A stretch of DNA of 64,000 nucleotides from a virus (IMGVR_UViG_3300025423_000009:1-64000), one strand, 5' to 3'. Positions 15,140 through 22,924 are shown, counted from the first letter of the stretch. A program made the numbers and translations. The notes: a model not told the origin generated them from the letters alone.

Positions 15140-15349
15140 TCAGTTAGGCGACTTGCGGCTTTGGCGGGACGCATCAAGCCACTTATCAAACCATTCTTTA
15201 TGTTGTTTGGCTTCTTCGTGGGATTGGTTCACCCACCATGTTCTGTCATTTTTATAGAGCTTGGTGAGTGCGCGCTCGATGATTGCCCACCGGAACAAGA
15301 AGGCATTTAGAGCCAGTGAGCAGATTAGGATTATTAGCATTGTGTTCAT
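15140..15349 (-). CDS. Small single-pass membrane protein
   Basis: 69 residues. Residues 4-22 form one membrane segment (MLIILICSLALNAFLFRW), followed by a charged, Trp-rich cytoplasmic or periplasmic tail (RTWWVNQSHEEAKQHKEWF). Unknown role. The 165 bases downstream to the tRNA hold two short hairpins and no gene. Confidence 0.5.
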   Translation of the reverse strand: MNTMLIILICSLALNAFLFRWAIIERALTKLYKNDRTWWVNQSHEEAKQHKEWFDKWLDASRQSRKSPN

Positions 15350-15514
15350 AGTCGTCGCCTAACAAATGCGTCGAGCCAATCCCGGTTGGCCACTGCACTT
15401 TATTCGTTCAGGTTTTTGGTTGTTGTGTGTCGTGAGTCCAGGATGGCTCACGCACGGCGATAATGATCGAATGTCGTCAAGGAATAGATTGTAATGCGTA
15501 AAAACAAAATGGAA

Positions 15515-15590
15515 TGGAGCCTGAAGTTGGAATTAAACCAACGACCTGCTGTTTACGAAACAGCCGCTCTATCAACTGAGCTATTCAGGC
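15515..15590 (-). tRNA. tRNA-Thr (CGT)
   Basis: 76 bases with acceptor GCCTGAA/TTCAGGC, anticodon stem GCTGT/ACAGC and loop TTCGTAA (anticodon CGT, codon ACG), T-arm with TTTAATT and an encoded CCA end. Confidence 0.9.
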
Positions 15591-15639
15591 GGCACCGGCT
15601 ACCCATCACTAGGGTTGAGTCGCGTCGGCCGGACGACGT

Positions 15640-15822
15640 TCAGTCTCGCTCAACTGAATTCGATTGAGGCACGTACTTGAGCCTCGAAGAGTTGAGACGA
15701 AGAGCATAGTTTTTCTCCATGGCCTCGCTCTTCGTCATTCGATGATTACGAGTGAGCATCGCTCCGGTTTCCAGATTCATCAGATCGTACGTGTGCAATG
15801 TCTCATTTTCGAGGTGATGCAT
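15640..15822 (-). CDS. Small conserved phage protein, unknown
   Basis: 60 residues. The pattern YDLMNLETGAMLTRNHRMTK followed by EAMEKN recurs in small proteins of unrelated large phages. Probably a small soluble helical protein. No function known. Confidence 0.5.
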   Translation of the reverse strand: MHHLENETLHTYDLMNLETGAMLTRNHRMTKSEAMEKNYALRLNSSRLKYVPQSNSVERD

Positions 15823-15830
15823 AAAATCAT

Positions 15831-16034
15831 TTATCCCTTTAGAAACTGACGAACATTTGGTCCCTCATAGCATGAAAGCTGAGTCGGATCTGTGTGTCTG
15901 GCGATTGGAGCTTCGGGTCCTCCCCACCACTTCGTGGCCTCGGCAAGTACACGCTCGGTCAGAGCGTTTGGACAATTTTTGAATTTGGCACATCCTGCAC
16001 CGGTACAAAACGTAGTGTCTTTATAGCACGTCAT
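15831..16034 (-). CDS. Cys-containing small phage protein
   Basis: 67 residues from ATG 16034. CYKDTTFCTGAGCAKFKNC gives four spaced Cys, a likely metal site, followed by a KWWGG motif seen in other small phage proteins. Function unknown. Confidence 0.5.
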   Translation of the reverse strand: MTCYKDTTFCTGAGCAKFKNCPNALTERVLAEATKWWGGPEAPIARHTDPTQLSCYEGPNVRQFLKG

Positions 16035-16038
16035 AAAA

Positions 16039-16440
16039 TTATTGAAAAAAAGTCTCGATCGACGAGAATCCCGCACCCTTCACTTCGTGTGAATCATTCG
16101 TCTCAATATCCTCCGTGATATGTGAACGTTCCGATCGTTGAGGTTTCGGCATCTCTATATGGATATTCATTGGAATGTACGGCGCTTTCTTTGATTCATA
16201 CCATGTATTGGTAGAAGGCGAGAAATGCCGAATGAGTGGCTTTCCACAAACACCAACATCGACATAGTCCTTGACGCCTCTCTGAGGACCATCATGCCAT
16301 TTCCAGACTTTCGGATCTGGAAAATTGTCGGCATCCATCGGGATTTCAAATCCAGATCGAATCCACACGATATAGGCTTGCTCCCATTCTAAACTATGTG
16401 CGTTTTTATTGGCCATGATATAATTTACGATTCGTGCCAT
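16039..16440 (-). CDS. Hypothetical protein
   Basis: 133 residues from ATG 16440 (125 from ATG 16416). Trp- and Pro-rich, soluble, no recognised motif. It overlaps the triple zinc module gene by 16 bases, so the two are co-translated. Confidence 0.45.
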   Translation of the reverse strand: MARIVNYIMANKNAHSLEWEQAYIVWIRSGFEIPMDADNFPDPKVWKWHDGPQRGVKDYVDVGVCGKPLIRHFSPSTNTWYESKKAPYIPMNIHIEMPKPQRSERSHITEDIETNDSHEVKGAGFSSIETFFQ

Positions 16441-16682
16441 TGTGTAGGCGAGAACGGGCACGTTTTGCCCTTATTCGACGATCCACACCAGATGCACTTC
16501 TTGCCATGCCCACGTTCGTGCGTCTGATTCGGCGAGAACTGACAGGAACGACCATAGTTCTTGGATCCACACCAGATGCATGCGTCAGCATCCGCCGAGT
16601 GCCGATGCCGTCGATTGGGCGAGAAGGCACATGAGTAGCCATAGACCGACTGATCGCAGTACATGCATTTGCTGGTTGACAT
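16425..16682 (-). CDS. Triple C-C-C-H zinc module protein
   Basis: 85 residues almost entirely made of three copies of C-x2-C-x8-C-x7-H (CIWCGSKNYGRSCQFSPNQTH is the middle one). Each copy keeps the FSP core. Three independent zinc sites are expected. Small proteins with single CxWCGS...FSP...H units occur in other phages, but I do not know a function; nucleic acid or protein binding are both possible. Confidence 0.65.
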   Translation of the reverse strand: MSTSKCMYCDQSVYGYSCAFSPNRRHRHSADADACIWCGSKNYGRSCQFSPNQTHERGHGKKCIWCGSSNKGKTCPFSPTQWHES

Positions 16683-16700
16683 GGTATTATTTATTGAAAG

Positions 16701-16776
16701 TGATGAGCGCGACAGGATTTGAACCTGCAATCTTCCTCATTTAAGTGGTGCGTCTGACTATCGGCGCAACCGATAG
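16701..16776 (-). pseudogene. tRNA-Leu-like remnant
   Basis: The minus strand has a good T-arm (GCAGG-TTCAAAT-CCTGT) and a Leu-like D/anticodon stretch (AGACGCACCACTTAAATGAG, anticodon TAA readable). The 3' acceptor strand CGCGCTC has no partner upstream, the anticodon stem does not pair, and the end is TCA rather than CCA. A perfect hairpin CTATCGG/CCGATAG occupies the 5' side. Confidence 0.4.
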
Positions 16777-16831
16777 CAACGATTCTTCATTGAATCGAAT
16801 TCCGCCACACGCTCGAATTGTATTCGATCGA

Positions 16832-17233
16832 TTAACCGATCAACGCCACGCCGGTATGATCGATCGGTTTGTTGATCGACTGGCAATACTTCTCCCAGGA
16901 CTTCTGTGTCTGAGCTTGCTTGCTCAGAACTTCATATCGAGTGATCAGACCGTCCCAGTAAGCCTGAGTGCATTTGCGCTTGCTCTTCGTTTTATCCCAA
17001 TGATTGCCGATCGTGCGAGCCGTCTTGTTCAGCCAGTGCAGAGTCTTCTCGGCATTCATGCTCGAGATATGATTCTGAATCTTCTCGGTCGGTCGAGAGG
17101 GCGTCTTCTTGACTGGCGCGGTGGCATTGATGACAGGAGCCTTCACGGCCCCAGTTTTGATTGTGTTAGTTTTTTTCATAATGTATGTGTTGTTTGTTGG
17201 TGTGTTTCCATTATTGCTGATGTTGTTCTTCAT
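16832..17233 (-). CDS. Hypothetical early protein
   Basis: 133 residues from ATG 17233 (115 from ATG 17179). An Asn/Thr/Lys-rich disordered N-terminus is followed by a basic helical domain (KTLHWLNKTARTIGNHW, TRYEVLSKQAQTQ). No family recognised. First gene after the early promoter at 17243-17271. Confidence 0.5.
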   Translation of the reverse strand: MKNNISNNGNTPTNNTYIMKKTNTIKTGAVKAPVINATAPVKKTPSRPTEKIQNHISSMNAEKTLHWLNKTARTIGNHWDKTKSKRKCTQAYWDGLITRYEVLSKQAQTQKSWEKYCQSINKPIDHTGVALIG

Positions 17234-17242
17234 TCTGGAATA

Positions 17243-17271
17243 ATAATACTCCAGAAGTCGTAATTTGTAAA
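17243..17271 (-). promoter_or_regulatory. Early promoter
   Basis: -35 TTTACA, 17-base spacer, -10 TATTAT on the minus strand, preceded by a T-rich tract (CTTTTTTG) and by the 30-bp repeat. Confidence 0.65.
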
Positions 17272-17285
17272 CAAAAAAGTGCTAA

Positions 17286-17315
17286 AATATCTCGTTGCAA
17301 ATCAGCTACTTGCAC
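17286..17315. repeat. 30-bp dispersed repeat, copy B
   Basis: Identical to 13755-13784. It lies between the end of the ClpP-like gene and the early promoter at 17243-17271. Confidence 0.85.
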
Positions 17316-17322
17316 ACGGAGG

Positions 17323-17952
17323 CTAATTTTCAGCTTTCTTGGCCGCTTCCTCCGAGGCTTTTCGGAGCTCCTGCCGCGCATTCAGGCGCTGCACGACATC
17401 ATCGGCCGACAACCATACGTCTTGACCCTTGAGAATCGAGACGATCTCCATAGGATTCAAGAAGTCCTTGTAAACGTCCTTAAACAAATCTCCGGCCCAC
17501 TTGGTCTCAAAAGTCAACTGATCCATCATCTCACCACCTTTTCCGAAGGCCCCTCCGGAGTAGTTGTGAATCATGAAAGACGAATGTGCGGACACCTCAA
17601 AGGTATCACACGCCAGAAAAATCAGCGTGGCCGCGGACATGCAAGCACCCTCGACGGATCCGACGATGATTCCAGATGATTCCTTGATAACTCTCATGAA
17701 CTGAATGGCCGTGAAGAGATCACCTCCCGGAGAGTTGATGAAGATTCGAATGACGTCGTTTGGGCTGGCGTTTCGAATAGTATCGAACCATTCGGCATAC
17801 TCCTCGGCCTCCTCGATCTCTCCGAGAAGGTAGAAGTCGAGGATTCGTCCTTGATTCCGTTCCGTGAACGACGGCTTGTTCGAGGACTTGCTTTCCAGGA
17901 GATCACTCAGATCCAGAGCTTTAGGGCTTACCGTATGTTTCTTCATAGGCAT
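17323..17952 (-). CDS. ClpP-like serine protease
   Basis: 209 residues. The ClpP/crotonase fold is clear: FINSPGGDLFTAIQFM, the Ser nucleophile in EGACMSAATLIFLAC (Ser 106) and His in SSFMIHNYSGG (His 129). An Asp in the C-terminal KGQDVWLSADD region completes the triad. Host ClpP degrades proteins with an AAA+ partner; no phage ClpX is seen here, so it may use the host ATPase or act on its own. It overlaps the nuclease gene upstream by 32 bases. Its role in the infection is unknown. Confidence 0.8.
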   Translation of the reverse strand: MPMKKHTVSPKALDLSDLLESKSSNKPSFTERNQGRILDFYLLGEIEEAEEYAEWFDTIRNASPNDVIRIFINSPGGDLFTAIQFMRVIKESSGIIVGSVEGACMSAATLIFLACDTFEVSAHSSFMIHNYSGGAFGKGGEMMDQLTFETKWAGDLFKDVYKDFLNPMEIVSILKGQDVWLSADDVVQRLNARQELRKASEEAAKKAEN

Positions 17953-18634
17953 GAATCGCTTTGTGCAGGCTATCTGTCCAGTCGTCTCGCTTCTCCACGA
18001 AGACGAGCGGCTCGCTCTGGCCAGCGACGGCCATGAGCGTCACTAGTCGATCCACGGGAATTCCTGTCCTCTCTTCAAACATGATGGCATAAGCCGATTC
18101 CTGCATGAAGTAATTCTTGATCTGAGAGCGAGTCTTTACTCGTGACGATGACTTGAAGTCAATGACAGCGAGCCGACCATCAAACTCCGCGATCAGGTCC
18201 GTGCGACCAGCGACTCTCAAATGAGTCGAATAGAGCGGCCTCTCTTGGAGGTAGACTCGCCCTACCTTCGTATTTATCCTGGGCACGATTGCACGGAACA
18301 TCGAGATTGCATCTGGCATGTCTGCCGAAGTGATGAATTCTTCATCGTTTCGAATGTACCGCTCGACGATGGAATGCAGGGATTCTCCACGTGAGCAGGC
18401 AACACGAGAGACTCTCTCGGCTTCCGCGGCTCCGACGCGTTTCTTCCAGCTTTCTAGGAACTGACTCTTGCCATGACCAAGGACGGTCGTGATGGAAGGA
18501 TAGGCTTTTCCAGAGGGAATCACGTAGCGACGCTTGCCTTCAATCTCGATGGTCGAAAGGTCGTCGTATCCCAGATCGATCGAAACATGTTCGAAGGTAC
18601 GTGATCGCAGAATGTATGACAGCTTGGAGATCAC
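17921..18634 (-). CDS. PD-(D/E)XK exonuclease (RecB/Cas4-like)
   Basis: 237 residues from GTG 18634. The core RTDLIAEFDGRLAVIDFKSS (about residues 141-160) gives the D...D-x-K active site of RecB-family nucleases, followed by the Q-x-x-x-Y helix (QIKNYFMQESAYAIMF). An N-terminal substrate region includes PSITTVLGH. Many T4-like and cyanophage genomes have such an exonuclease near replication genes. No Fe-S cysteine cluster is evident. Confidence 0.75.
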   Translation of the reverse strand: MISKLSYILRSRTFEHVSIDLGYDDLSTIEIEGKRRYVIPSGKAYPSITTVLGHGKSQFLESWKKRVGAAEAERVSRVACSRGESLHSIVERYIRNDEEFITSADMPDAISMFRAIVPRINTKVGRVYLQERPLYSTHLRVAGRTDLIAEFDGRLAVIDFKSSSRVKTRSQIKNYFMQESAYAIMFEERTGIPVDRLVTLMAVAGQSEPLVFVEKRDDWTDSLHKAIHAYEETYGKP

Positions 18635-18638
18635 ACGA

Positions 18639-18896
18639 TCAGTAGTGATCTACCTGAGACTTCTTGCCGGCATACTTGGCCGCGCGCTTGAGAACGTCGT
18701 TCCAGCCGGAACCGGCACGTTTGATGTCCGAAACGACACCATCATATGAGAGACGCGGCGCCTCAAAGACACGATCGATGATACCCTTCTTGCCACAGAG
18801 CGGGCATTTTTCCTTGGTAGGTTTCTCTCGATCCGCGATCGGAATATTCTTCTCGAAGTCGTGATCACACGACTTGCAATGATAATTGTATGTCAT
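18639..18896 (-). CDS. FmdB-type zinc ribbon protein
   Basis: 85 residues from ATG 18896. The start YNYHCKSCDHDFEK and CPLCGKKGI give two C-x2-C knuckles like FmdB regulatory zinc ribbons. The C-terminal half is basic (DVLKRAAKYAGKKS). Function in phages unknown; possible transcription-related role. Confidence 0.6.
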   Translation of the reverse strand: MTYNYHCKSCDHDFEKNIPIADREKPTKEKCPLCGKKGIIDRVFEAPRLSYDGVVSDIKRAGSGWNDVLKRAAKYAGKKSQVDHY

Positions 18897-18904
18897 GATA
18901 AGAT

Positions 18905-19489
18905 TTATGTTCCATGACCAAAGCCGGCACGAATCCACCAGTGTGGAGCACCGCGCTTCTTCCAAGTCATGGAGAATTTGCTGGCCTTGGTGAAATAGAA
19001 CTTACGATACGAACCGATCGGATCATTGTGATCCATGCATTGAGGTTCGGACTTCATGGCCAGTGGAAACTGAGTCAGAGGACCGTCCTGAAGATTCGCT
19101 GGAAATTGACCAAGAACGGAACGAAGCTCCGAGTCGGTCTTGTGAATTTTACCATATCGAAATGTGTACTCATCACAGAGGGCACAGAAGAGCTCGTAAT
19201 GCCATTTATAGTTGGCTCGAGTGGCTCGAGTCCAGATGTTCGACGGATGATTGGCATGAGTGACTTCGTATAGCAGATTATCGAGAGTCAAGTTGATGAG
19301 GCGCCAGCGTTTAACCATCTTCACCTTGCCGGATTCCAGAGTTTTGGGTTCCATGACGAGGGCGCCGTCGAGGATTCGATGAGCCGTCGAAAGCATCTGA
19401 GCGGCCTCGACGATCATCTTCACAACATGTCTGTCGCAATGCGTATGAGCGGCTTCGATCGGATCGTTTGAAAGTACGAATATGTTCAT
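18905..19489 (-). CDS. Pyr_excise-like protein (putative DNA glycosylase family)
   Basis: 194 residues from ATG 19489. The N-terminus MNIFVLSNDPIEAAHTHCD, then HVVKMIVEAAQMLSTAHR, and the later HPSNIWTRATRANYKW match a family common in large phages that is often labelled pyrimidine dimer DNA glycosylase (Pyr_excise). It does not resemble T4 DenV closely, so the repair function is only an annotation by family name. An early promoter overlaps the region just upstream (19497-19524). Confidence 0.55.
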   Translation of the reverse strand: MNIFVLSNDPIEAAHTHCDRHVVKMIVEAAQMLSTAHRILDGALVMEPKTLESGKVKMVKRWRLINLTLDNLLYEVTHANHPSNIWTRATRANYKWHYELFCALCDEYTFRYGKIHKTDSELRSVLGQFPANLQDGPLTQFPLAMKSEPQCMDHNDPIGSYRKFYFTKASKFSMTWKKRGAPHWWIRAGFGHGT

Positions 19490-19496
19490 GGTCGTA

Positions 19497-19524
19497 ATAT
19501 TACCATGAAGCAAAGAAAAGTAAA
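19497..19524 (-). promoter_or_regulatory. Early promoter
   Basis: -35 TTTACT, 16-base spacer ending CTTCATGG, -10 TAATAT on the minus strand. Starts the block 19489-17323. Confidence 0.65.
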
Positions 19525-19534
19525 CCGCAAAATT

Positions 19535-20062
19535 TCACGTCCAGAGTTTCGCGCGATTCTGAATCATCCAGGTCAGATGCTCGGTCTCGATTCGATCGTA
19601 TTCGCTCTCCAGGCGATTCACCTCGCCATACAGCTCCTCGTATGACTTGAAGATGTCATGAGAATTCAATTGCGGATAGGCCTTCGAGATTTGTTCTCGC
19701 ATCTCATGACGAATGTACTTGGCCCAATGATAGATCTCCTTGATCTTGGTCTCGCCACTCTCGCTCCATACGAGGATTTCCAGTGCTTTCTCACCTTCCA
19801 CGAAGTTAATGATGGCCGCGTAGAGGAACTCAGGAATGAGCTCAACCTTATCGGACCATGAACGCGGAATGCACTTCGTGGCCCAGCGATTTTGAGGAAA
19901 GAAAAAGTCACGAGTCCAGTCATAGCTCTCTCGCATCCATCGAGGAAAGATGTACTTCATCTCGAAGTTGTACCAGTACCAGAGACGCCGGCGCCATCCC
20001 TTAGCTGGAGCACGCTCGACGTCGGTGGTATTGATCTGCTTAATGAAGTCGGTGTCGTTCAT
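19535..20062 (-). CDS. Conserved T4-like protein of unknown function
   Basis: 175 residues, aromatic-rich. The middle (WMRESYDWTRDFFFPQNRW, KCIPRSWSDK, FVEGEKALEILVW) recalls an uncharacterised family found in several T4-like and cyanophage genomes. Probably soluble. It overlaps its neighbour by 4 bases. Confidence 0.55.
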   Translation of the reverse strand: MNDTDFIKQINTTDVERAPAKGWRRRLWYWYNFEMKYIFPRWMRESYDWTRDFFFPQNRWATKCIPRSWSDKVELIPEFLYAAIINFVEGEKALEILVWSESGETKIKEIYHWAKYIRHEMREQISKAYPQLNSHDIFKSYEELYGEVNRLESEYDRIETEHLTWMIQNRAKLWT

Positions 20063-20262
20063 TTGAGTGTAGGCAATGGAGTGAATGATTCCAGAAAGTC
20101 TTCGAGTGGCGAGAACCAGATGTTTGAGTCTGGTTCGGTGGTATTCAGTTTCACGGCCGTACTGGCAACGACACCCTCGTAGTCCGAAGACAAAACCGTG
20201 TAGACTTCGCGCTTTGGCGATTGCTTGTAAGCCCAGCGAGAATTCACCTTCACTTCATTCAT
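20059..20262 (-). CDS. Small hypothetical protein
   Basis: 67 residues. The pattern VYTVLSSDYEGVVAST and IWFSPLEDFLESF suggests a small beta-barrel domain of the kind often seen in phage accessory proteins. ATGA overlaps on both sides show translational coupling with 20259-20696 and 19535-20062. Confidence 0.5.
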   Translation of the reverse strand: MNEVKVNSRWAYKQSPKREVYTVLSSDYEGVVASTAVKLNTTEPDSNIWFSPLEDFLESFTPLPTLK

Positions 20263-20696
20263 AGGATTCCAGAAAGGGCTTCCTGCACGACCTGTCGAGT
20301 GACGTTAGACCATTTGAGCTGAAGCTTATGATCCTTGGCCAGAATGAGCACTTCGGCCTCGCGCTCATTGATGGATTCCAACATGGCAATCCACTTCTTC
20401 AACTTCATGTAAGGCTTTATGTCGGTTCGACGAACGTCGAGTTCCGCAAATTCTCGAACCACGTTGATCGTACGAGCCATAGACATGCTCGGATCTCCGT
20501 TGTCCCGTTGAAACTTAGGAACACCAGGAGGAAGGTCGAAGCGAATGTCATTTCGATAGTTGATCTGCAGGATCGTGTTCAGCTCGAAGCAACGGTACGA
20601 TGCCAAGAGTTTGACTCGTGAGCGATGATCGGGCTGAGAGTTAACGCGATCGAGCATCTCGAACACCAGCGCCGGTCTTTGTTGAGTTGGATTCAT
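20259..20696 (-). CDS. DUF6433-like conserved protein
   Basis: 145 residues. The pattern LASYRCFELNTILQINYRND ... FDLPPGVPKFQ resembles a family widespread in cyanophages and T4-like phages (DUF6433), with no known role. Helical and soluble. It heads a three-gene coupled block. The upstream gap 20697-20765 shows only an AT-rich stretch without a clear promoter. Confidence 0.5.
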   Translation of the reverse strand: MNPTQQRPALVFEMLDRVNSQPDHRSRVKLLASYRCFELNTILQINYRNDIRFDLPPGVPKFQRDNGDPSMSMARTINVVREFAELDVRRTDIKPYMKLKKWIAMLESINEREAEVLILAKDHKLQLKWSNVTRQVVQEALSGIL

Positions 20697-20765
20697 TTGT
20701 ATTACTTATGTATTATTGTTTGAATGGTAAATTACAGGAATATGAGAATGCTAACGGAACTCATA

Positions 20766-21467
20766 TTACACTTTAACGAATCCGTCCTTGACGGCTTGCT
20801 TGGCCTGTGAAAGATTGTAATCGTAGTTGAATATCCCGATGTGAGCAATCTGTCGAGAAAGCTCGTGATCACACCAGACATCATAACCATGTTGCCGTGC
20901 CTTCTGACAGAAGTAGTAGTCCTCACCAACCTCCACTCCATGATCGGCGGAATACTCGAAGATATAGTGTGGTGCCGGAACTTTTTCATACACGGAACGA
21001 TGAACGAGCATCATTCCTTGTGGTAAACAGTCCACTCTCTCGAGCGGCGGAGAGTCGTCGGTCGTGATGAACTCCATGGTCGCTCCAGGCTTACCATTCA
21101 TGGCCGTGAAGTGAGGATTCGGAAAGTAGCGCTTACGATAGTTGGCACCGACGATGGGCACCTGACGATTCAGAAGGCGAATGCCGGCATCCGGAGGAAA
21201 TGACATGTCGGAATCGATCCACCAAGCATAGTCGCAGTTCGATTTCAAAAAGTGACCAATCAGATTTCGACGAGCGATCGTGATGACCGATGAGGTCTCA
21301 AAGGTCGAAGCGACTCCGACTCCATTGGCGACCAGTGTAGCCGAAGCCATGGCCAGAAAGTATGCAAATTGTGAGTAGACCTGATCTCCAGATGGAACCA
21401 AAGTCATGATCGAGATCGGCTTACGAGGCTGCTGAGGAGCAGGATTTCCAGACGTGTGTGTTGGCAT
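20766..21467 (-). CDS. GT-A type glycosyltransferase
   Basis: 233 residues from ATG 21467. It contains the DxD-type metal site in AWWIDSDMSFPPDAG (about residue 84), RRNLIGHFLKS before it, and VGEDYYFCQKARQHG with the catalytic acidic residue near the C-terminus. Similar small phage enzymes modify DNA or surface glycans; substrate unknown. No signal peptide. Confidence 0.65.
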   Translation of the reverse strand: MPTHTSGNPAPQQPRKPISIMTLVPSGDQVYSQFAYFLAMASATLVANGVGVASTFETSSVITIARRNLIGHFLKSNCDYAWWIDSDMSFPPDAGIRLLNRQVPIVGANYRKRYFPNPHFTAMNGKPGATMEFITTDDSPPLERVDCLPQGMMLVHRSVYEKVPAPHYIFEYSADHGVEVGEDYYFCQKARQHGYDVWCDHELSRQIAHIGIFNYDYNLSQAKQAVKDGFVKV

Positions 21468-21481
21468 GATATGATTTATGC

Positions 21482-21694
21482 TTAGTTGAAGAAGAACGAG
21501 AAGGAAGTCTTGATGATTGATAGATTGACCTGTTCGAGAATCAGCCATTTGATCCATGCGATCGGCCAAAAGACGAAGTCGACACAGGCCCAGAATCCTG
21601 GAGAGCATGATTCTGCTTGAACATTGATATGATAACCTAGAATAGCCGTGCCTGTTGCGACGATTATGTTTGCGATTTGATTCAATATTTTCAT
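21482..21694 (-). CDS. Small hydrophobic protein
   Basis: 70 residues with two hydrophobic stretches (IANIIVATGTAILGY, FVFWPIAWIKWLIL) and two Cys between them. Likely membrane bound. First gene after the early promoter at 21704-21732. Function unknown. Confidence 0.45.
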   Translation of the reverse strand: MKILNQIANIIVATGTAILGYHINVQAESCSPGFWACVDFVFWPIAWIKWLILEQVNLSIIKTSFSFFFN

Positions 21695-21703
21695 TGCGTG
21701 AAT

Positions 21704-21732
21704 AATCTAATTTAGAATGAAGGAGAAGTAAA
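21704..21732 (-). promoter_or_regulatory. Early promoter
   Basis: -35 TTTACT, 17-base spacer, -10 TAGATT on the minus strand, divergent from the HEG2 late promoter. Confidence 0.55.
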
Positions 21733-21807
21733 CACTTATTTTACGATGAGGCCATTCAGATGGGCACGACGAACTCGTCCGGATGATCCGGTGTGAAATT
21801 CATTTTG

Positions 21808-21815
21808 CATAAATA
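21808..21815 (+). promoter_or_regulatory. Late promoter of homing endonuclease gene 2
   Basis: CATAAATA, one mismatch from TATAAATA, with the upstream TTTTG also found before the HEG3 promoter. The stem-loop starts 5 bases downstream. Confidence 0.6.
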
Positions 21816-21820
21816 GAAAT

Positions 21821-21850
21821 GCTGGTCGCGATACGTCAATATCCACCAGC
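21821..21850 (+). ncRNA. Conserved 5' stem-loop, copy 2
   Basis: Outer stem GCTGGT/ACCAGC, 5' CGC opposite 3' C, inner stem GATA/TATC, 6-base loop. Differs from copy 1 by paired changes at four positions. Confidence 0.7.
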
Positions 21851-21874
21851 TCTACAATAACCAATTAAGCTATT

Positions 21875-22504
21875 ATGCAGCAGAATCATATTTATTTGGT
21901 CTATAAGACCACGAATAGAATCAATAATCATTTCTACGTAGGTGTTCACAAAAACAAAGGAATAACGTTTGATGGTTATTTGGGGTCTGGTACCGGATTA
22001 AAACGGGCAATCTTAAAATATGGAAAAGATAATTTCTATAGAGAAACTCTTTTTCAATTTGATACTGCAGAAGAAGCTTATAGAAAAGAACGTGAGATAA
22101 TTGGAACATCATATTTAACTGAAGAATGTTATAATATGCATCCCGGTGGACAGGGAATTCGAAATACTCTTATTTATATCCGTAGTCCTGAATGGCGTAA
22201 GGCTGTCTCTAGGGCAGCAAAAAGACAGGTTCATTCCATAAAACGTCGTCGAGAATCCAGTATAAGAATGTCGGGTGAAAAAAATATTGCTTGTAGAACA
22301 GATGTTCGTAAAAAGATTAGTTTGGCTAAAAAAGGAATAAAAAGATGGTATGATCAAAACGGGGCAATATCATTTGCATTTGAATCGCCAGGACCTTTAT
22401 GGAATCCGTGTCAAGGATTAAAATGGTTTCGTACAATTGAAGGAGATACGCGCTTATGTCTTCGTCGTCCTGGCCCTAATTGGCTTTTAGGCAAAGGGTT
22501 TTAA
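21875..22504 (+). CDS. GIY-YIG homing endonuclease (HEG2)
   Basis: 209 residues. A typical GIY-YIG domain: YLVYKTTNRINNHFYVGVHK, DGYLGSGTGLKRAILKYG and the catalytic Glu in AEEAYRKEREIIG. A basic middle and a short helix-turn-helix-like region (NUMOD-type, DVRKKISLAKKGIK) follow. It shares its promoter, stem-loop and N-terminus (MQQNHIY) with HEG1, although the catalytic domain is different, so the leader appears to have been exchanged as a module. AT-rich. The last 29 bases overlap the convergent SegE-like gene. Confidence 0.85.
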   Translation: MQQNHIYLVYKTTNRINNHFYVGVHKNKGITFDGYLGSGTGLKRAILKYGKDNFYRETLFQFDTAEEAYRKEREIIGTSYLTEECYNMHPGGQGIRNTLIYIRSPEWRKAVSRAAKRQVHSIKRRRESSIRMSGEKNIACRTDVRKKISLAKKGIKRWYDQNGAISFAFESPGPLWNPCQGLKWFRTIEGDTRLCLRRPGPNWLLGKGF

Positions 22505-22913
22505 GGTGCTCGGAACGAATTCTAGAGGACACCCATCGATTATAGTATTGATCCGGATTCAGAAGGCAATGACGAGCGAAGATCTCATAGGTTTCCCAGT
22601 ATGTGCAGTGAGCCTTCATGACACAGACGTGAAGGATCTCGCGTGAGAAGTTCTCGACACCAAGCTTCTCAATGTCGGCCAGAAGGTAGCTCGATGAGCC
22701 GCAGTACTCCTTCCAATCAGACTCAATCTTGAACTTCTTTCTCTTACCCTTGACTTGCTTGGACTTCGAAGACCAGAAAAACTTCTTTCCGATGTAGGAT
22801 TTACCGGTCGGAACGTGGGTAATCTTATACACGAATCCCTGAATATTCTTGGGATCCGCATCGGTGGGGAGTTGAAACGCTTTACCTTGATACATCCATG
22901 GATTGAGTGCCAT
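22476..22913 (-). CDS. SegE-like GIY-YIG nuclease domain protein
   Basis: 145 residues from ATG 22913. NIQGFVYKITHVPTGKSYIG is the GIY-YIG core, followed by KKFFWSS, a Lys-rich loop and YCGSSSYLLADIEKLG with the catalytic Glu in YWETYEIFARH. Proteins of this type are found at fixed places in many T4-like genomes and may be domesticated rather than mobile. It has the GC content of the phage. HEG2 ends inside its 3' end. Confidence 0.7.
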   Translation of the reverse strand: MALNPWMYQGKAFQLPTDADPKNIQGFVYKITHVPTGKSYIGKKFFWSSKSKQVKGKRKKFKIESDWKEYCGSSSYLLADIEKLGVENFSREILHVCVMKAHCTYWETYEIFARHCLLNPDQYYNRWVSSRIRSEHLKTLCLKAN

Positions 22914-22924
22914 GGAATTATGTA

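Noticed and set aside
15350-15420. attC-like site (GCCTAAC followed by an imperfect palindrome with GCCAA/TTGGC)
   Set aside because: Only one end resembles an integron box and no matching GTTRRRY end is present. The nearby genes are not cassettes, and the DfrB-like gene lies far away.
18905-19489. Naming the gene denV
   Set aside because: The sequence does not resemble T4 DenV; only the broader Pyr_excise-like family label can be supported.
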